This document shows positions 45,497 to 57,500 of a stretch of DNA of 64,000 bases, piece after piece. Positions within the stretch are counted from its first letter, which is position 1, and every line of letters starts with the position of its first letter. Made by a program: the position numbers and the translations under genes. The notes under the pieces were generated by a model, which searched no databases, was not told the DNA's origin, and was given only the letters and a program-made list of their open reading frames with translations. The stretch is taken from positions 1-64,000 of the forward strand of contig JAFEKR010000088.1 in the NCBI GenBank assembly GCA_019022495.1, given 5' to 3'. This stretch comes from Epichloe hybrida. Its lineage: Eukaryota > Ascomycota > Sordariomycetes > Hypocreales > Clavicipitaceae.

Positions 45497-46127
45497 TCAT
45501 CTAACATGAATGAAACTCAGACTCCCCCTCCCACAGAAGCCACCAACTTCAACAGGCTGGGCCGCAAACGCTGCCGTCCGGGAGCGTAAATTTATCTTTA
45601 TGGCAGCAAAACCTAAACTATGTGCAGTTGCAATTGAATTAGATATATAGCAGTTTTTGTCAGAGCTTCTCCCAGAACATACCGCGAACCGTGATGGCAT
45701 CATCATCACCTGTGCATTTAAATTAGATATATCGCAGTTTTTGTTAGGAGCTTCTCCTAAGACATACCGATAGCTATGATGTCACTCTCATCATCTGTGC
45801 GATTGAATTAGAAACGTATCGCAGTGCTTGTCAGAGCTTCTCCTACATACCGGGAACGATCGCTGGTTCATCTGTGCAATTGAATTAGAAAATATATCGC
45901 AGTTTTTGTCAGGAGCTTCTCCTAAGAAATACCGCGAGCTACGATGTTATTCTTGTCTGTGCAATTAAATTAGATATATCGCAGTTTTGTCAGAGCTTTT
46001 CCTAGAACATACTGTCACGTGTCTCTACCTTCGGAAGCTTCGCCCTTCCAAGTTGTGGCGCCGCGACGGCAATGGAGAGAAGCGATAGACCAGCAAAGGC
46101 CACAGAGAAAAGCTTGGCAGAATACAT
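45497..46127 (-). CDS. small secreted protein built from micro-exon peptide repeats between near-identical introns
   Basis: I do not recognise this family. On the minus strand ATG 46127 opens a classical signal peptide (hydrophobic VAFAGLSLLSIAVAA, cleavage likely after AVAA). Exon 1 46013-46127; micro-exons 45933-45956, 45851-45871, 45768-45794, 45683-45709; last exon 45497-45612. Predicted product 109 residues. Each micro-exon encodes one repeat: NKNNIVAR, DEPAIVP, DDESDIIAI, GDDDAITVR; the last exon begins with the similar GFAAIKIN. Introns of 56, 61, 56, 58 and 70 nt all begin GTATKT, carry the branch string CTAATT and end CACAG (last one TTTAG), and are nearly the same sequence. Every junction is phase 1. 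If the last intron ended at an earlier AG (45618) the protein would stop after the repeats. No dibasic Kex2 sites are visible. Expression and splicing are inferred, not shown. Confidence 0.72.
45613..46012 (-). repeat. five-copy intron-exon tandem array, period 77-85 bp
   Basis: The string ATTAGATAT/ATTAGAAA recurs at 45638, 45722, 45807, 45884 and 45969 (spacings 84, 85, 77, 85). The conserved portion of each unit equals one predicted intron; the variable portion equals one micro-exon. Introns 2 and 4 contain a 6-7-bp hairpin around TAGGAGAAGCTCCTAA. Confidence 0.9.
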
Positions 46128-46139
46128 TTCCGATGGAGG

Positions 46140-46180
46140 TAATTCAGATGGGCTCAAAAAATTAATTCAGATGGGCTCAA
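46140..46180 (-). repeat. 18-bp direct repeat in the leader of the micro-exon gene
   Basis: TAATTCAGATGGGCTCAA occurs twice, at 46140-46157 and 46163-46180, just upstream of the start codon. Confidence 0.9.
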
Positions 46181-46201
46181 CGTGAGGCGACCGGAGGCTG
46201 G

Positions 46202-46208
46202 TTTTATA
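46202..46208 (-). promoter_or_regulatory. TATA box of the micro-exon gene
   Basis: TATAAAA on the minus strand 75 bp before ATG 46127, placing a transcription start about 45-50 nt before the ATG. A canonical TATA box fits a highly inducible gene. Confidence 0.6.
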
Positions 46209-47386
46209 TCTTGTCCCTCAAAACCACGTGTACCAAATGACTAAATAATTTATTCAATATGTATGTATGAACACCGGTCCTTCCGGAAATCAGCCCACTG
46301 GCTTGGGAATGCTTGGAAGAAGAGGGCGGCACTTGGAACAACAGGGATCGCTTTTCTATAGTTCATATGTACGGAGTACGGGCTACTTTCATTGACTTGA
46401 CGTGGTAGCTTAGGTATATGTATACTTATACAGAGAGCTGGGTTACATGGAAGTAATAATATCCGTTTCTACCTAGCGTAGCCCAAGGCATTAATAATTA
46501 ATAGCCTAAAATGATAAGGAAAGTTAGAATACGGATCCGTAGGTACCTCTACCATACAAATTACATACAAAAGTAACTTATTGTTGCTATCATTAGATTC
46601 TTCTACATTTATAGAATTCGAGGCATTAAGGTCGTTAGGACTGTTAAGCTCGCAAGGGTATACAATCCACCTTCTTTCATCATCATCATCATCATCATTA
46701 ACAGCAGTAGCGGCAGCAGCAGCAGCTTCGTCTTCTAACTCTAATAATCATTGTAAAACAAGCCTTTAAACCCTCCAACCTTCGCGATAGTTATCATCGC
46801 TTTCTAAGCGAATCACTCATTTCCTTGATATGCCTCTCGTTCAATTTACCCGATGAGGTTACGACCTCGCTGGCTGATTATAGGTCCTTGTGCGGGGTCT
46901 TGTGCAGGGGACATGGCTTTTGACGCGGATCTCCATGGTTATTACGGAGTAGTAGATTTTTCCTTGAGGTATTCCGTATATCTAACTAATAAGAAGAGAT
47001 ATGTCCATAGGATAGCCCTATTTTAATAAAGGGAAAGCGAGAAGCTACGCTTTACCCTACTTGCCGCTGCCTTGCTATGAAGCAAAACGCAGGCAAAGTT
47101 CCGCTTTCCCTGATAATGCGTGTTTCACACCTTTTTACGGATTAGCTTCAACCCAGTGGACCCCTAAGCGGTCGGCCGGCTGATGACGGCATTGTCTTGT
47201 TGTCGCCTGAGGCACCCGACTCCGGCTCAAGGCCGGGGAAAAAAAAAGTTAGGGACGCGATCCGCAGTGCACTGATGGGCCAGCACCTTCGAGAAGAATC
47301 CATTAGCCTGCGAACACCTTATCTGCGTGTTCTTGGTTTCGTCTTCTGGGGCCAGCAGCAGTTTCAATGATCTGGCATCGCTCGAA
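46209..47386. other. non-coding region upstream of the micro-exon gene and MDJ1
   Basis: About 1.2 kb between divergent genes, with AT-rich stretches (46430-46620), a TCA/ATC trinucleotide run near 46675-46700, and two TACGGAGTA motifs (46369, 46943). A small 62-codon frame at 46581 is mostly low-complexity Ser/Ala and is not called. Confidence 0.45.
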
Positions 47387-49107
47387 ATGAATTCCAACCT
47401 GTTCACCACGGCGATTCGGCCTGCTCGGGCTCTTGCGCAAAGCAAGCTTGGCAGCCGACCGAAGATACAGCAATGCTTGAACAAGGGCGCCGCCCACCTT
47501 CACGCCTCCGCGATTCGTATCGGCCGTCGCGATGAGTGCAAGCGTGCGACTGACAGCCGCGTTCCTGGCGGCAAGAGGGTATGTTCGCAATACCATCCTG
47601 AGACTTTTTGTTAGCCCCCTTGCTGATTCAACAACAGGCATTCCATAGCACCAATGCCTTTTCACAAAAAGATCCGTATCAAGTTCTCGGCGTGAGCAAG
47701 TCTGCGTCCGCTTCAGAAATCAAGAAATCATACTACGGACTGGCCAAGAAATACCACCCCGATACGAACAAGGACTCCGGTGCGAAAGAAAAGTTTGCCG
47801 ACATCCAGTCGGCGTACGAGATCCTATCCGATCCGAAGAAGAAGGAGCAGTACGATCAATTTGGCGCTGCTGGCTTTGATCCAAGTGGTGCCCCGGGAGG
47901 TGGTGATCCTTTTGGAGGCGCCGGCAATCCTTTCTCCGGATTCGGGGCGCAGGGCGGGTTCGGCGGCGGGTTCAACTTTGAAGACATTTTTTCGGCATTT
48001 ACCGGCCAGCAAGGACCCTTTGGTGGGCGCCGAGGAGCACGCTCGAACCCATTTCAACAGGAAATTTTGGTAGGCGACAATATCGAAGTGCAAGCTAGCA
48101 TCAGTTTCATGGAGGCAGCAAAGGGGACCAACAAAACAATCAGTATTACACCCCTAACAGCATGCGGAACATGCACAGGCAGCGGGCTCAAGACCGGAAC
48201 TCAGCGTTCGCCATGCAAATCTTGCAACGGGACCGGCACGCGTCTGCATTTCATGCAAGGCGGATTTCAAATGGCCTCGACTTGTGGTGCTTGCGATGGA
48301 ACGGGTACGTCGATTCCCAAGGGCTCAGAATGCCGAACCTGCTCCGGCAACGGCGTGGTCAGGGAACGAAAAAACATTACTGTTGATATTCCAGCCGGAA
48401 TTGAGGATGGCATGCGGCTGCGAGTCGACGGCGCCGGTGATGCTCCGCCGACTGGGAAGTCTGCCGACCCCAATGCGAGAACCCAGCGCGGAGACTTGTA
48501 TGTTTTCGTTCGCGTTGCCAAGGATCCTAGATTCAGTCGAGAGGGCTCAAATGTGCTTTACACGGCCAATATTCCTCTTACTACAGCATTGCTGGGTGGA
48601 CAGGTCAACATTCCCACGCTCGATGGATCTGTCAATGTCAAGGTGGCCACCGGTACGAACACTGGCGACAAGATGACGCTTACTGGTATGGGCATGAAGA
48701 GATTGGGTGCTCGCCGAGGGGGTTCTGGAGACCTGCGGGTTGAGTTCAGGGTGAATATGCCCAAGTATCTCAGCGCCAACCAGCGAACCATTGTGGAAAT
48801 GCTGGCCGATGAGATGGGTGATAAGACAGCTAGACGAGTCATGAATGTCTCGTCGTCGCAAAAGTAAGGGAGAGAATGCTGTTGTAAGCGCATAGAACCA
48901 ACACTAACCCACGTCACGTACAGCACCGATCCATACGACCCAGAATCGCACAAAAACGAAGGATTTCTAAAATCCATGTGGCATAATCTCACCAATCATC
49001 CATCACACCAAAATGGCCAGGCTGACAAGCCCAGCTCCGACAAGAAGGACGACAAGCAAGACAAGCCAAATGATGAAAGCAAGAAATCCGACACCGCATC
49101 CGGCTAA
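47387..49107 (+). CDS. MDJ1: mitochondrial DnaJ chaperone MDJ1
   Basis: Hsp40 co-chaperone of mitochondrial Hsp70. Three exons: 47387-47578, 47638-48863, 48924-49107; 533 residues. Exon 1 encodes an Arg/Ala/Leu-rich presequence ([20 protein letters not shown]). The J domain begins [13 protein letters not shown] and carries HPD at residues 104-106. Next are a Gly/Phe-rich linker and four zinc-finger repeats [24 protein letters not shown] and CRTCSGNG, so it is a type I DnaJ, followed by the substrate-binding C-terminal domains. Intron 2 removes a premature stop and adds an acidic/basic tail. Convergent with the DNAJC8-like gene. Confidence 0.95.
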
Positions 49108-49695
49108 CCCTGTTGTCAACGTTGACTTACACGGTAGTCTGTATTATAGTTGTGAAAGAATTGTTCGAAATGGATAGAACGCGGGAGTGTGTGCATTCAA
49201 AGGTGTTGAAATAAAAAAGCCCGAACTGGACAGCAAGTGGCGTTTCTCTACAGGCAGGGGACTTTTGAAGCCTTTTTGCGTTTTTGCATTGTCTCATGAT
49301 CTGCGGGTTTTCAATCCGGATCCGTGTATTGTACATACTATGGAAGAATCTTTGATGGTAGATACTCTCAAAATCCAAAAAAAAATAACCCTGATGATTC
49401 ATCCATCACTTTGCCACGAAGGCTATTGCATCTCAGCCTTGCTGTATCCGACGACACTATATTTTGCGCAGAGAGCTCACTGAAGTGTGCTGTTCTAAAT
49501 CAAAATAGCCCTCATTCCTTTGTGGATGCGCTCTAGACCAGAAATATCTCCCCCAGAGTCTCCTCTTTCGTCAAGACATTGCTCGAAATGAAGAATCACC
49601 GACGCTCTCATCATTTTTGAAGGTGACTGCACATTAAAGAGAAATTACTTGTTACTCATTACATCATCATGAAACTCGTTTCCACCTGCGACTCC
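49108..49695. other. convergent 3' intergenic region
   Basis: 588 bp between MDJ1 (+) and the J-protein (-). No gene or repeat seen; holds both 3' UTRs. Confidence 0.45.
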
Positions 49696-50501
49696 TCACC
49701 CAATAGGCTTCAGTTTCTTCTTCTTCTTCTTGTCCCCGTCCGTCGACTTGCCCTTCTGAAACGTTCTCCAACTGCTGATTCTCTCATCTCTCGTCGCCTC
49801 CCAATCCTGCTCATGCTGCCTCTTTCGCTTCCTCTCTTCCAAATCAGCGTCCTGTTTCCTCAGCTCCCTGCCTTCTTCCTGCATTTGAGCCTTCATTTGC
49901 CGCCTCCGTCGGTGCTCATTGTCAATCAGCACCTCTTTTGATTTTTCGCGCCACTTCTTGGCAAAGTCACTTGTTTTAAGTTCGGGGCTGTCCACGGTCC
50001 ATTTGTTTTCGCGGATCAAGAGCATTCGCGCGTCGGCAATAGCTTCGTCCAGTCTTTCGCGGTGCTTCTCGTCCATGAGCTCCGTTTGGGCCTTTTTGAG
50101 ACGGTCAAAGGCATCTGGGGCTTGAGGATTCTTCGTCTTGTCCGGATGGATAAGGAGGGACTTTTTGCGATAGGTGATTTTAATGTCGGATTCGGGAACA
50201 CCTGGCTGGAGGTCTAGCACGGCGTAGCTGCGCGGTGCGTTCTTGGTTAGTCAATGGTCATGGAGGATGCGTCGACATTTCTTCCGTGTGCCCGCTTTGA
50301 GGTGTCAATCTTACGCATCCAGCCGGAATGCCCTGAGGATCCGATCGATTTCAGCATCCTGCGACGTATGGCTCGTCAGTGGATCACGTTTCTTGACTTT
50401 GATGAATCGGGGAGAAGATGGCATGCCTTGTCGAATTCTTTGGCTTCCACTTCAAGGGCATCGAGTGCATCTTTGTCTTCTTTCGAGTCTTCTGAAGCCA
50501 T
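49696..50501 (-). CDS. J-domain protein of the DNAJC8/Spf31 (spliceosome-associated) family
   Basis: Homologue of human DNAJC8 and fission yeast Spf31, which associate with splicing complexes. Three exons: 50427-50501, 50315-50358, 49696-50227; 216 residues. Splicing gives EFDK-DAEIDRILRAFRLDA-YAVLDLQPGVPESDIKITYRK, the usual start. The J domain has HPDK (LLIHPDKTKNP). A highly charged coiled-coil part follows (NEHRRRRQMKAQMQEEGREL) and the end is KKKKKKLKPIG, a family signature. Intron 1 (50359-50426) has a GC donor (AAG|GCATGC) and an AG acceptor with CACTGAC branch; no GT donor keeps the frame. It shares a divergent promoter with DBP10. Confidence 0.92.
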
Positions 50502-51081
<580 letters not shown>

Positions 51082-53864
51082 ATGCCTCGACGTGCAGCTT
51101 CTCCGGCTACCTCGGAGCATGAGCTTGATATTCTCGACTCGTTATACCCCGGAGACGACGAAAACGGGGACCAGACTCATTCGGCCGGCCATCAAGTCGA
51201 CTTCGATGATATCTTGGACGATGCTCAGGGGGGCGATGATGGCGACGAGGCTTTTATTGCCCTCCAGCAAGCGGCATCCTACCGCAAGAATACTAATTTG
51301 AAGGGCAAAACGGTTAAAAAGGGCGGAGGTTTTCAGGCAATGGGTACTAACTACAGTTTCCTCCTCTTCTCTTGCCATCCGTGGCCGCACGTGCTGACCG
51401 CTTCCATGTAGGCCTCAATGCAAATCTACTCAAAGCCATCACACGAAAAGGTTTCTCGGTCCCCACGCCCATTCAGAGAAAAACTATTCCTCTCCTTCTT
51501 GACCGCAAAGACGTCGTTGGTATGGCTCGAACGGGTTCCGGCAAAACGGGCGCCTTTGTTATTCCCATGATTGAGAAACTGCGAGCACACAGCGCTAGGT
51601 TCGGCAGCAGAGCTCTGATCTTGTCACCTTCCCGAGAATTGGCCATTCAAACTCTGAAAGTCGTCAAAGAGTTCGCTCGTGGAACTGACCTGAAGGCTGT
51701 GCTTCTGGTTGGTGGTGACAGCCTAGAGGAGCAATTCTCCTCCATGGCCGCCAATCCCGACATCGTCATCGCCACTCCCGGTCGTTTCTTGCATTTGAAA
51801 GTCGAAATGTCCCTGGATCTCTCTTCTATTCAATACGTCGTATTCGACGAAGCTGACAGGTTGTTTGAGATGGGGTTTGCTACACAACTGACTGAAATTC
51901 TGCACTCCTTACCTCCCTCTCGACAGACTTTACTCTTCTCTGCTACTCTGCCTGCATCATTGGTCGAGTTTGCAAGAGCCGGTTTACAAGATCCACGTCT
52001 CATTCGATTGGACGCAGAAACCAAGGTATCGCCAGATCTTGAGAGCGCCTTCTTTTCTGTCAAGGGGGCGGAAAAGGAAGGCTCCTTGTTACACATTCTT
52101 CACGATGTAATCAAGGTTCCCCTTGGCACTCCAGAAGAATCCAAACAGGAAGGCGACAAGTCATCAAAGAAGCGAAAGCGGACGGCGAACAGTGGCTCAG
52201 GTAAACCTACGGAACACTCAACCATCGTCTTCACGGCTACAAAACATCACGTCGAGTATCTTGCCAATGTTCTTCAGAGTGCAGGATTTGCTGTATCACA
52301 TGTCTATGGTTCGCTTGACCAGACAGCCCGAAGAAACCAAGTCGAGGACTTTCGACGGGGCAGGACCAATGTTCTCGTTGTGACTGACGTGGCAGCCCGT
52401 GGTATCGATATACCCATTCTAGCAAACGTCATCAATTACGATTTTCCATCACAGCCCAAGATCTTCGTTCACAGAGTCGGTCGAACGGCTCGTGCTGGTC
52501 AGCGTGGCTGGAGCTACAGTCTCGTTCGGGAAACCGACGCACCGTACTTACTCGACCTGCAATTGTTCTTGGGCAGAAGATTGGTCCTCGGCCAGGCGGG
52601 TGACGAGCCCTCCTTCGCTTCTGATATCGTAGTGGGCGCATTGAAAAGAGACATGGTTGAGGCCAATGTCGAGTGGATGAACAAGCTTCTAACCGAGGAC
52701 CTGGACATCAACACCCTGCGCGGCGTCGCTGCCAAGGCCGAAAAACTCTATCTGAGAACGCGAAACTCAGCCTCCAGCCAGAGCGCTAAGCGTTCTAAAG
52801 AATTGGTATCATCCACCGGGTGGAATCAGCTTCATAGATTGTTTGGCGAAGACGTCGACGGCATTGAGCAAGCACGAACAGACATGCTCGCCAGAATCAG
52901 CGGGTTCAGACCCCAAGAGACAATCTTCGAAGTCAGCCACACCGACAAATCACACGCCGAAGCAGCAGATATGATGAAACAGCTACGAAAGAGAATCACC
53001 CCAAAGAACAGACAACCCAAGAAGCAAGAAGTCGATGATCACGAAGACGAAGACTTTGACCTTCCATCATACACTACGCGTAACAATGCCACCGCAGATG
53101 ACTCTGACGACGACCCACTGGACGATGAGATGCCAGACATAGAAAAGGCCAACTCTCCCTCAGACGACGACGACGACGACGACGACGATGATGATCTCGA
53201 AGTCACCATCTCAAATCCTTCCAACAAAAAGGGCAAAACCGACTGGCGCGACTCCGAAGTCTTCATGAGCTACACACCACGCACAACCAACGCCGCCGAG
53301 GAACGTGGCTACGGTGTTCACTCCGGCGGGTTCGTCAAAGCAGCCCGCGACGCAACCATGGACTTCACCAACGACGAAACCGCAAAGTCCTTTGGCCAAC
53401 CGGTCCGGTCCAAGATGCGCTGGGACGCCAAATCCAAAAAGTACGTGTCGCGTGACAATGACGAGGACGGCTCCAAGGGCAGCCGGATGATTACCGGCGA
53501 GTCCGGCGTCAAGATAGCGGCGTCTTTCCAAAGCGGTCGCTACGACAAGTGGAAGCGCTCTCAGCGCATGAGAGGTCTACCCAAGGTTGGGGAGACGGAG
53601 AAGCCGGGCACGACGCAGGGGATACCGAACGGTGTGCGGTACAAGCACAAGCTGGAGAAGGCACCCAGGGAGGCTGATAAGTATAGAGATGACTTTGAGG
53701 TTCGCAAAAAGAGAGTCGCGGAGGCGAGGGAGAAGCGCGTCGGTAGATTCAAGGACGGCATGGGCAGTAAGAAGGAGCTCAAGGGCGCAAGCGATATTCG
53801 CAAATCAAGAGAGGAGAAGCAGAGAAAGTTGGCAAAGAATGCTAGACCGCAAAGGAAGAAGTAA
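51082..53864 (+). CDS. DBP10: ATP-dependent DEAD-box RNA helicase DBP10
   Basis: Nucleolar helicase of 60S ribosome assembly. Two exons, 51082-51343 and 51412-53864; 904 residues. Acidic N-terminal region, then Q motif GFSVPTPIQ, Walker A ARTGSGKT at residues 126-133, [13 protein letters not shown] in [16 protein letters not shown], then ARGIDIP and [11 protein letters not shown]. The C-terminal part carries a poly-Asp stretch and the DBP10 C-terminal domain ([29 protein letters not shown]), which identifies DBP10 over other DEAD-box proteins. The basic C terminus ends RPQRKK. Intron start GTACTAAC gives the join [13 protein letters not shown]. Confidence 0.96.
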
Positions 53865-54500
53865 GACGGACAAAACAGACAGACACATGGATAGATACCT
53901 ACCTTCACGAATTGACATGCACATATTTAGTTGTTGTGTTGTCTCCAGATATATTCAAGGTGAACTGAGAACAAAACAAATGCGCAACACACACACGGGC
54001 TCAAATGTCTTGATGAAAAAAAAAATTAACTTCTATCATGTAATAATATTCTTGGTATCTTAGCAATAATGCCGTGCGTTATTGCCCTCTTCCCCCCCGA
54101 CGCCTTGCCTCGCCAAAAAAAAAGAAAAAGAAAGAACCAGAGGATTAGAAATGGTAAATCACATGGTATTCCATGGTTGTGCTCGAACTCCCAAGTTAGA
54201 ACGAATTACAAGCACTGCTCCATTGACAACAAACAGAGACACTCATCATACTATGCCAGAAAACTCGGATTCGAAAGGTTAGTAGAAGAAACAGATCAAA
54301 GCAATTATGTGATTGGGTATCGTGGTAGTGGTGCTAATGCATTATCAAAGCAACATGGAAAGAGATTCGAAGGAGAAAAGGAGGCGTGATGCGTGTTGTC
54401 ATCGTAGTGACCCCCGCATCTGCTCTTGAGCAGGTGCAGAGTCGGCAGGCCAGCTCAAGAAAATGACAATGGCAAGTGTCATCAAGCATTCCTTGCCATG
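53865..54500. other. convergent 3' intergenic region
   Basis: 636 bp between the stops of DBP10 (+) and the FNIP-like gene (-). No supported gene. Confidence 0.45.
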
Positions 54501-57500
54501 CTACTCAATGGCGTCCATGCTGGCCACCCAATCTCGCACAGCATCACGTAAAATACTTTGGCAATGGCCATCGAGACGGTTGTTCTTTAATCCAACATGA
54601 TTCCCGTCTCGCTTGTCGACGGCCTCGCGGAACATGTCTTCAAGAGCAGACAAAATTACCGTCTTGCATTGGGTTCTGGGGGCATTGAGAGCTGGATCAG
54701 GCCTTGCTAGCTGTGTAATTTCTGACAAGGTGTCAGGCATCGTACTATCACTCTCAATGCTGTCGTGAATGTCACTGCGGGTTTGCGACGAATTGGTGGA
54801 GCTACCCTTGCTACCATCGCCGTCCATGTAAACGACCTTGTCAACGGCATCCCTCAGGGAGTCGTCGCAGCTGAAAATCGACTCCTCGATCCATTCTTCC
54901 TCGAGCTGTGTCTCATAAGGTAGAATCGATGGTGTCAGCATAATGTTTCCAGCAGGGCCAAGAGTGCCCGTGTGGGTACCACCAGTGCGACCAAGCACGG
55001 CTTTTGGTCGCACCAGTCTCCTGTATATAATTCGGCTGATTGTGTTGCTAGTCGTATCCGCAATGAGAACGCTGCTGACATCCACCCATCGTTCCGTTGC
55101 TACATGTCCTTGGGAGCTTGTAGGGGCGGGGGTCGGCTCCGCTCGCATAGCTGCTTTAATTTGATCAATAAGGTTGTCCTGTGGCGGTAATGCTTGAAGC
55201 GCAAAATCGGGGTGGAAGCGGTTCAACCATCCTGCGGCATTCAAGGGAAGGTCGCCCTCAATGGCGAAACGAGTCTGCTCAAACGTCTCCAAACCATTGG
55301 GCAGGCCCAGGGTCGACAGGTATCCGCTACTTGAAGGGGAGCTAATCGCCGACTCAAAAGATGTGATGTAATCAGGAAAGGGGACATCCACATCTATCAC
55401 GCCGTCCTCGGCATTGATGGACGTCTTGACTGGCGACTCGAACGCGCCATTTGGATCCGGTGTTCGATCGGCTTGAGCAAATGATCCTCGACCTCGGACG
55501 CCAGTGAAGCTCTCTCGTGGAGTGCCGACATCACGAGCATCTACCCCTCGACGACGTGCAGCCACGCCGCCTTCGATTAGCTCTTCTGGGGACTCTCGGA
55601 CCATTTCTGAAAGTTTGTCGACACGCCCAAAACTAGACTTAACGGGCGAGCGGAGCTCAGCGCTTCCCTGGCCGTACGTACCACTGTCCATGGAATCTCG
55701 ACGACGGGGGCTCCATAAACCCCCTATCAGGCTACCCCATTTTAAGCCTGAGCTAGGAGGCCGCGACACACACCCAGCTTGTCCGCTACTGCTACTGTCT
55801 CCTCTTTTCAAGGACCGCTTGAGGTCGTCTGCGGCTACACTCCCGCTACTTCCAGGCCGTGGTCTCCTCTGGTTATCGCGCTGCTGAACGCTCGTGAAAT
55901 GAGGCGTTGTGGTTTCGGCCATGATTGTCGTCGTAGTCGCCGCGCTACTTTTTCGAGTGACCATGTCTGTTCCGGGCATTGGCAGGTTGGTAGTACGGAC
56001 AGAGGTGGCATCGGACGCTCGTCTTTGATCATTACGATCGATGCCAATCTGCGCAAGTTGAGGAGGAACAACTGTCGCGTTTCTCGCACTTTGGCTGGTG
56101 TTCCTGGAATGAGACGCTCGTCGCAGTCCACTTCGACGATTGATTTTGCGTCGCAGGGATTCTTCCCGAAGAACGGGGATAATGAATGTCGGCGGCGAGT
56201 TGGAATAGCCGCCAATGGATGCAGACATGCTCGGCCGATGCGCTCTAGTGGTGTGAATTTGTTGGTTGGCGGGCAGGAAAGCAGAAAGCAAGAATATCAG
56301 TCGACGAGCAGCCATTTTGTCATTGGAGATGATGACGGTGCGTGCAGGGAGGGACAAGTCCTCTTCGTTCCGGGTTCGACGAACCAAGGCTGCACGTTTG
56401 CCGTACGCGGGGCCGCACAAGGCTTGGAGCCAGTCGGTATGAGTTGAGAGGAATCCAGTCAGGAGATTATGGAAGAATGCTGTAAGGCCCAATGGGGCTG
56501 CCCATTTGAAAGTCCAAATTGCCTCGTCCCTCCAGATGCCCCATCTGCCTTGACCGGTGACAACACGAGCGGCGCTGACGCCCATGACGATTCTACTTCG
56601 CGCCAAGCCAACTTCGGAAGCTATTTTGATGTCGTCGGCGAGGCAATTTGGCCACAGTGATACGAGCTTAGTTGTACTCTTAGGGGGCTTAGCTCGAGGC
56701 AACTCGCTTCCGCGTCGGTCGGATGTTGACGGTGTGTGAGAGACCATGTTTGCGTGTGACGGTCCAATATGAGGGCCTGGTGATGCACTGTCTGCTTGCT
56801 TCAGCATTGCGTGAATCGTCGTGGCAACCAAGGATTGAAGATGGGTCAAAGTCCGCATGATTATGTCCCAATGTTGGGTTAAAGAGTCAATCCTATCTTC
56901 TATGTCAATCGCGTCGGCCGCATCTCCATAGGTAACAGACCCTGACATATTCCAGCCAGCTTTTGTCGAATTGTAAGAAGATGAGAACAAATCCTGGTCA
57001 TTGTACGATCCTGATTCGCGAAACAACGACTTCGTGGGTAGCGCGGATGAGATTCTGGAAACCACTTGAGGGATTTGTACCACTAGGACTACGGCGTACA
57101 TTGGAGTGCGTCGCTGTTTTGGTTGCAGCTTCTTCTTTCTTTGCGCAGACTCTTTCCCTGGAGAAGGAAAGGGAAATTCGCTACTATCCTCACCCGAGTA
57201 GTGATTTTGCGGCGTTGCATTGGAGTCAGCATCGTCCACGGCGAGGTTTACAGGGAACAGCCGAGTAATGAGGACTTTTCGCTTATCATTCTGGCGGGAA
57301 GGAACCCCTCCTGGGAAATGGCCGGTCCCTAGAGTAGGAGAGATAACCTGTGATGAATAAGACTGCGAAAGCTTGCTTGATCGGCCACTGGAACGGCCGA
57401 TGGAACTTCTGCCGTCACCGAAAATCGACGAAGCCGCCGACTCGTTCACCCGAGCGGCACTGGGAACCACATGTACCTTTGTTGAAGTACCTTTGTAAGC

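Noticed and set aside
45613..46012. CRISPR-like array: conserved ~57-nt repeats with 21-27-nt spacers
   Set aside because: The genome is eukaryotic, the conserved parts are introns with donor, branch and acceptor sites, and the 'spacers' form one coding frame with an upstream signal peptide.
46581..46769. 62-codon Ser/Ala-rich frame
   Set aside because: Produced largely by a TCA trinucleotide run; no signal peptide or domain.
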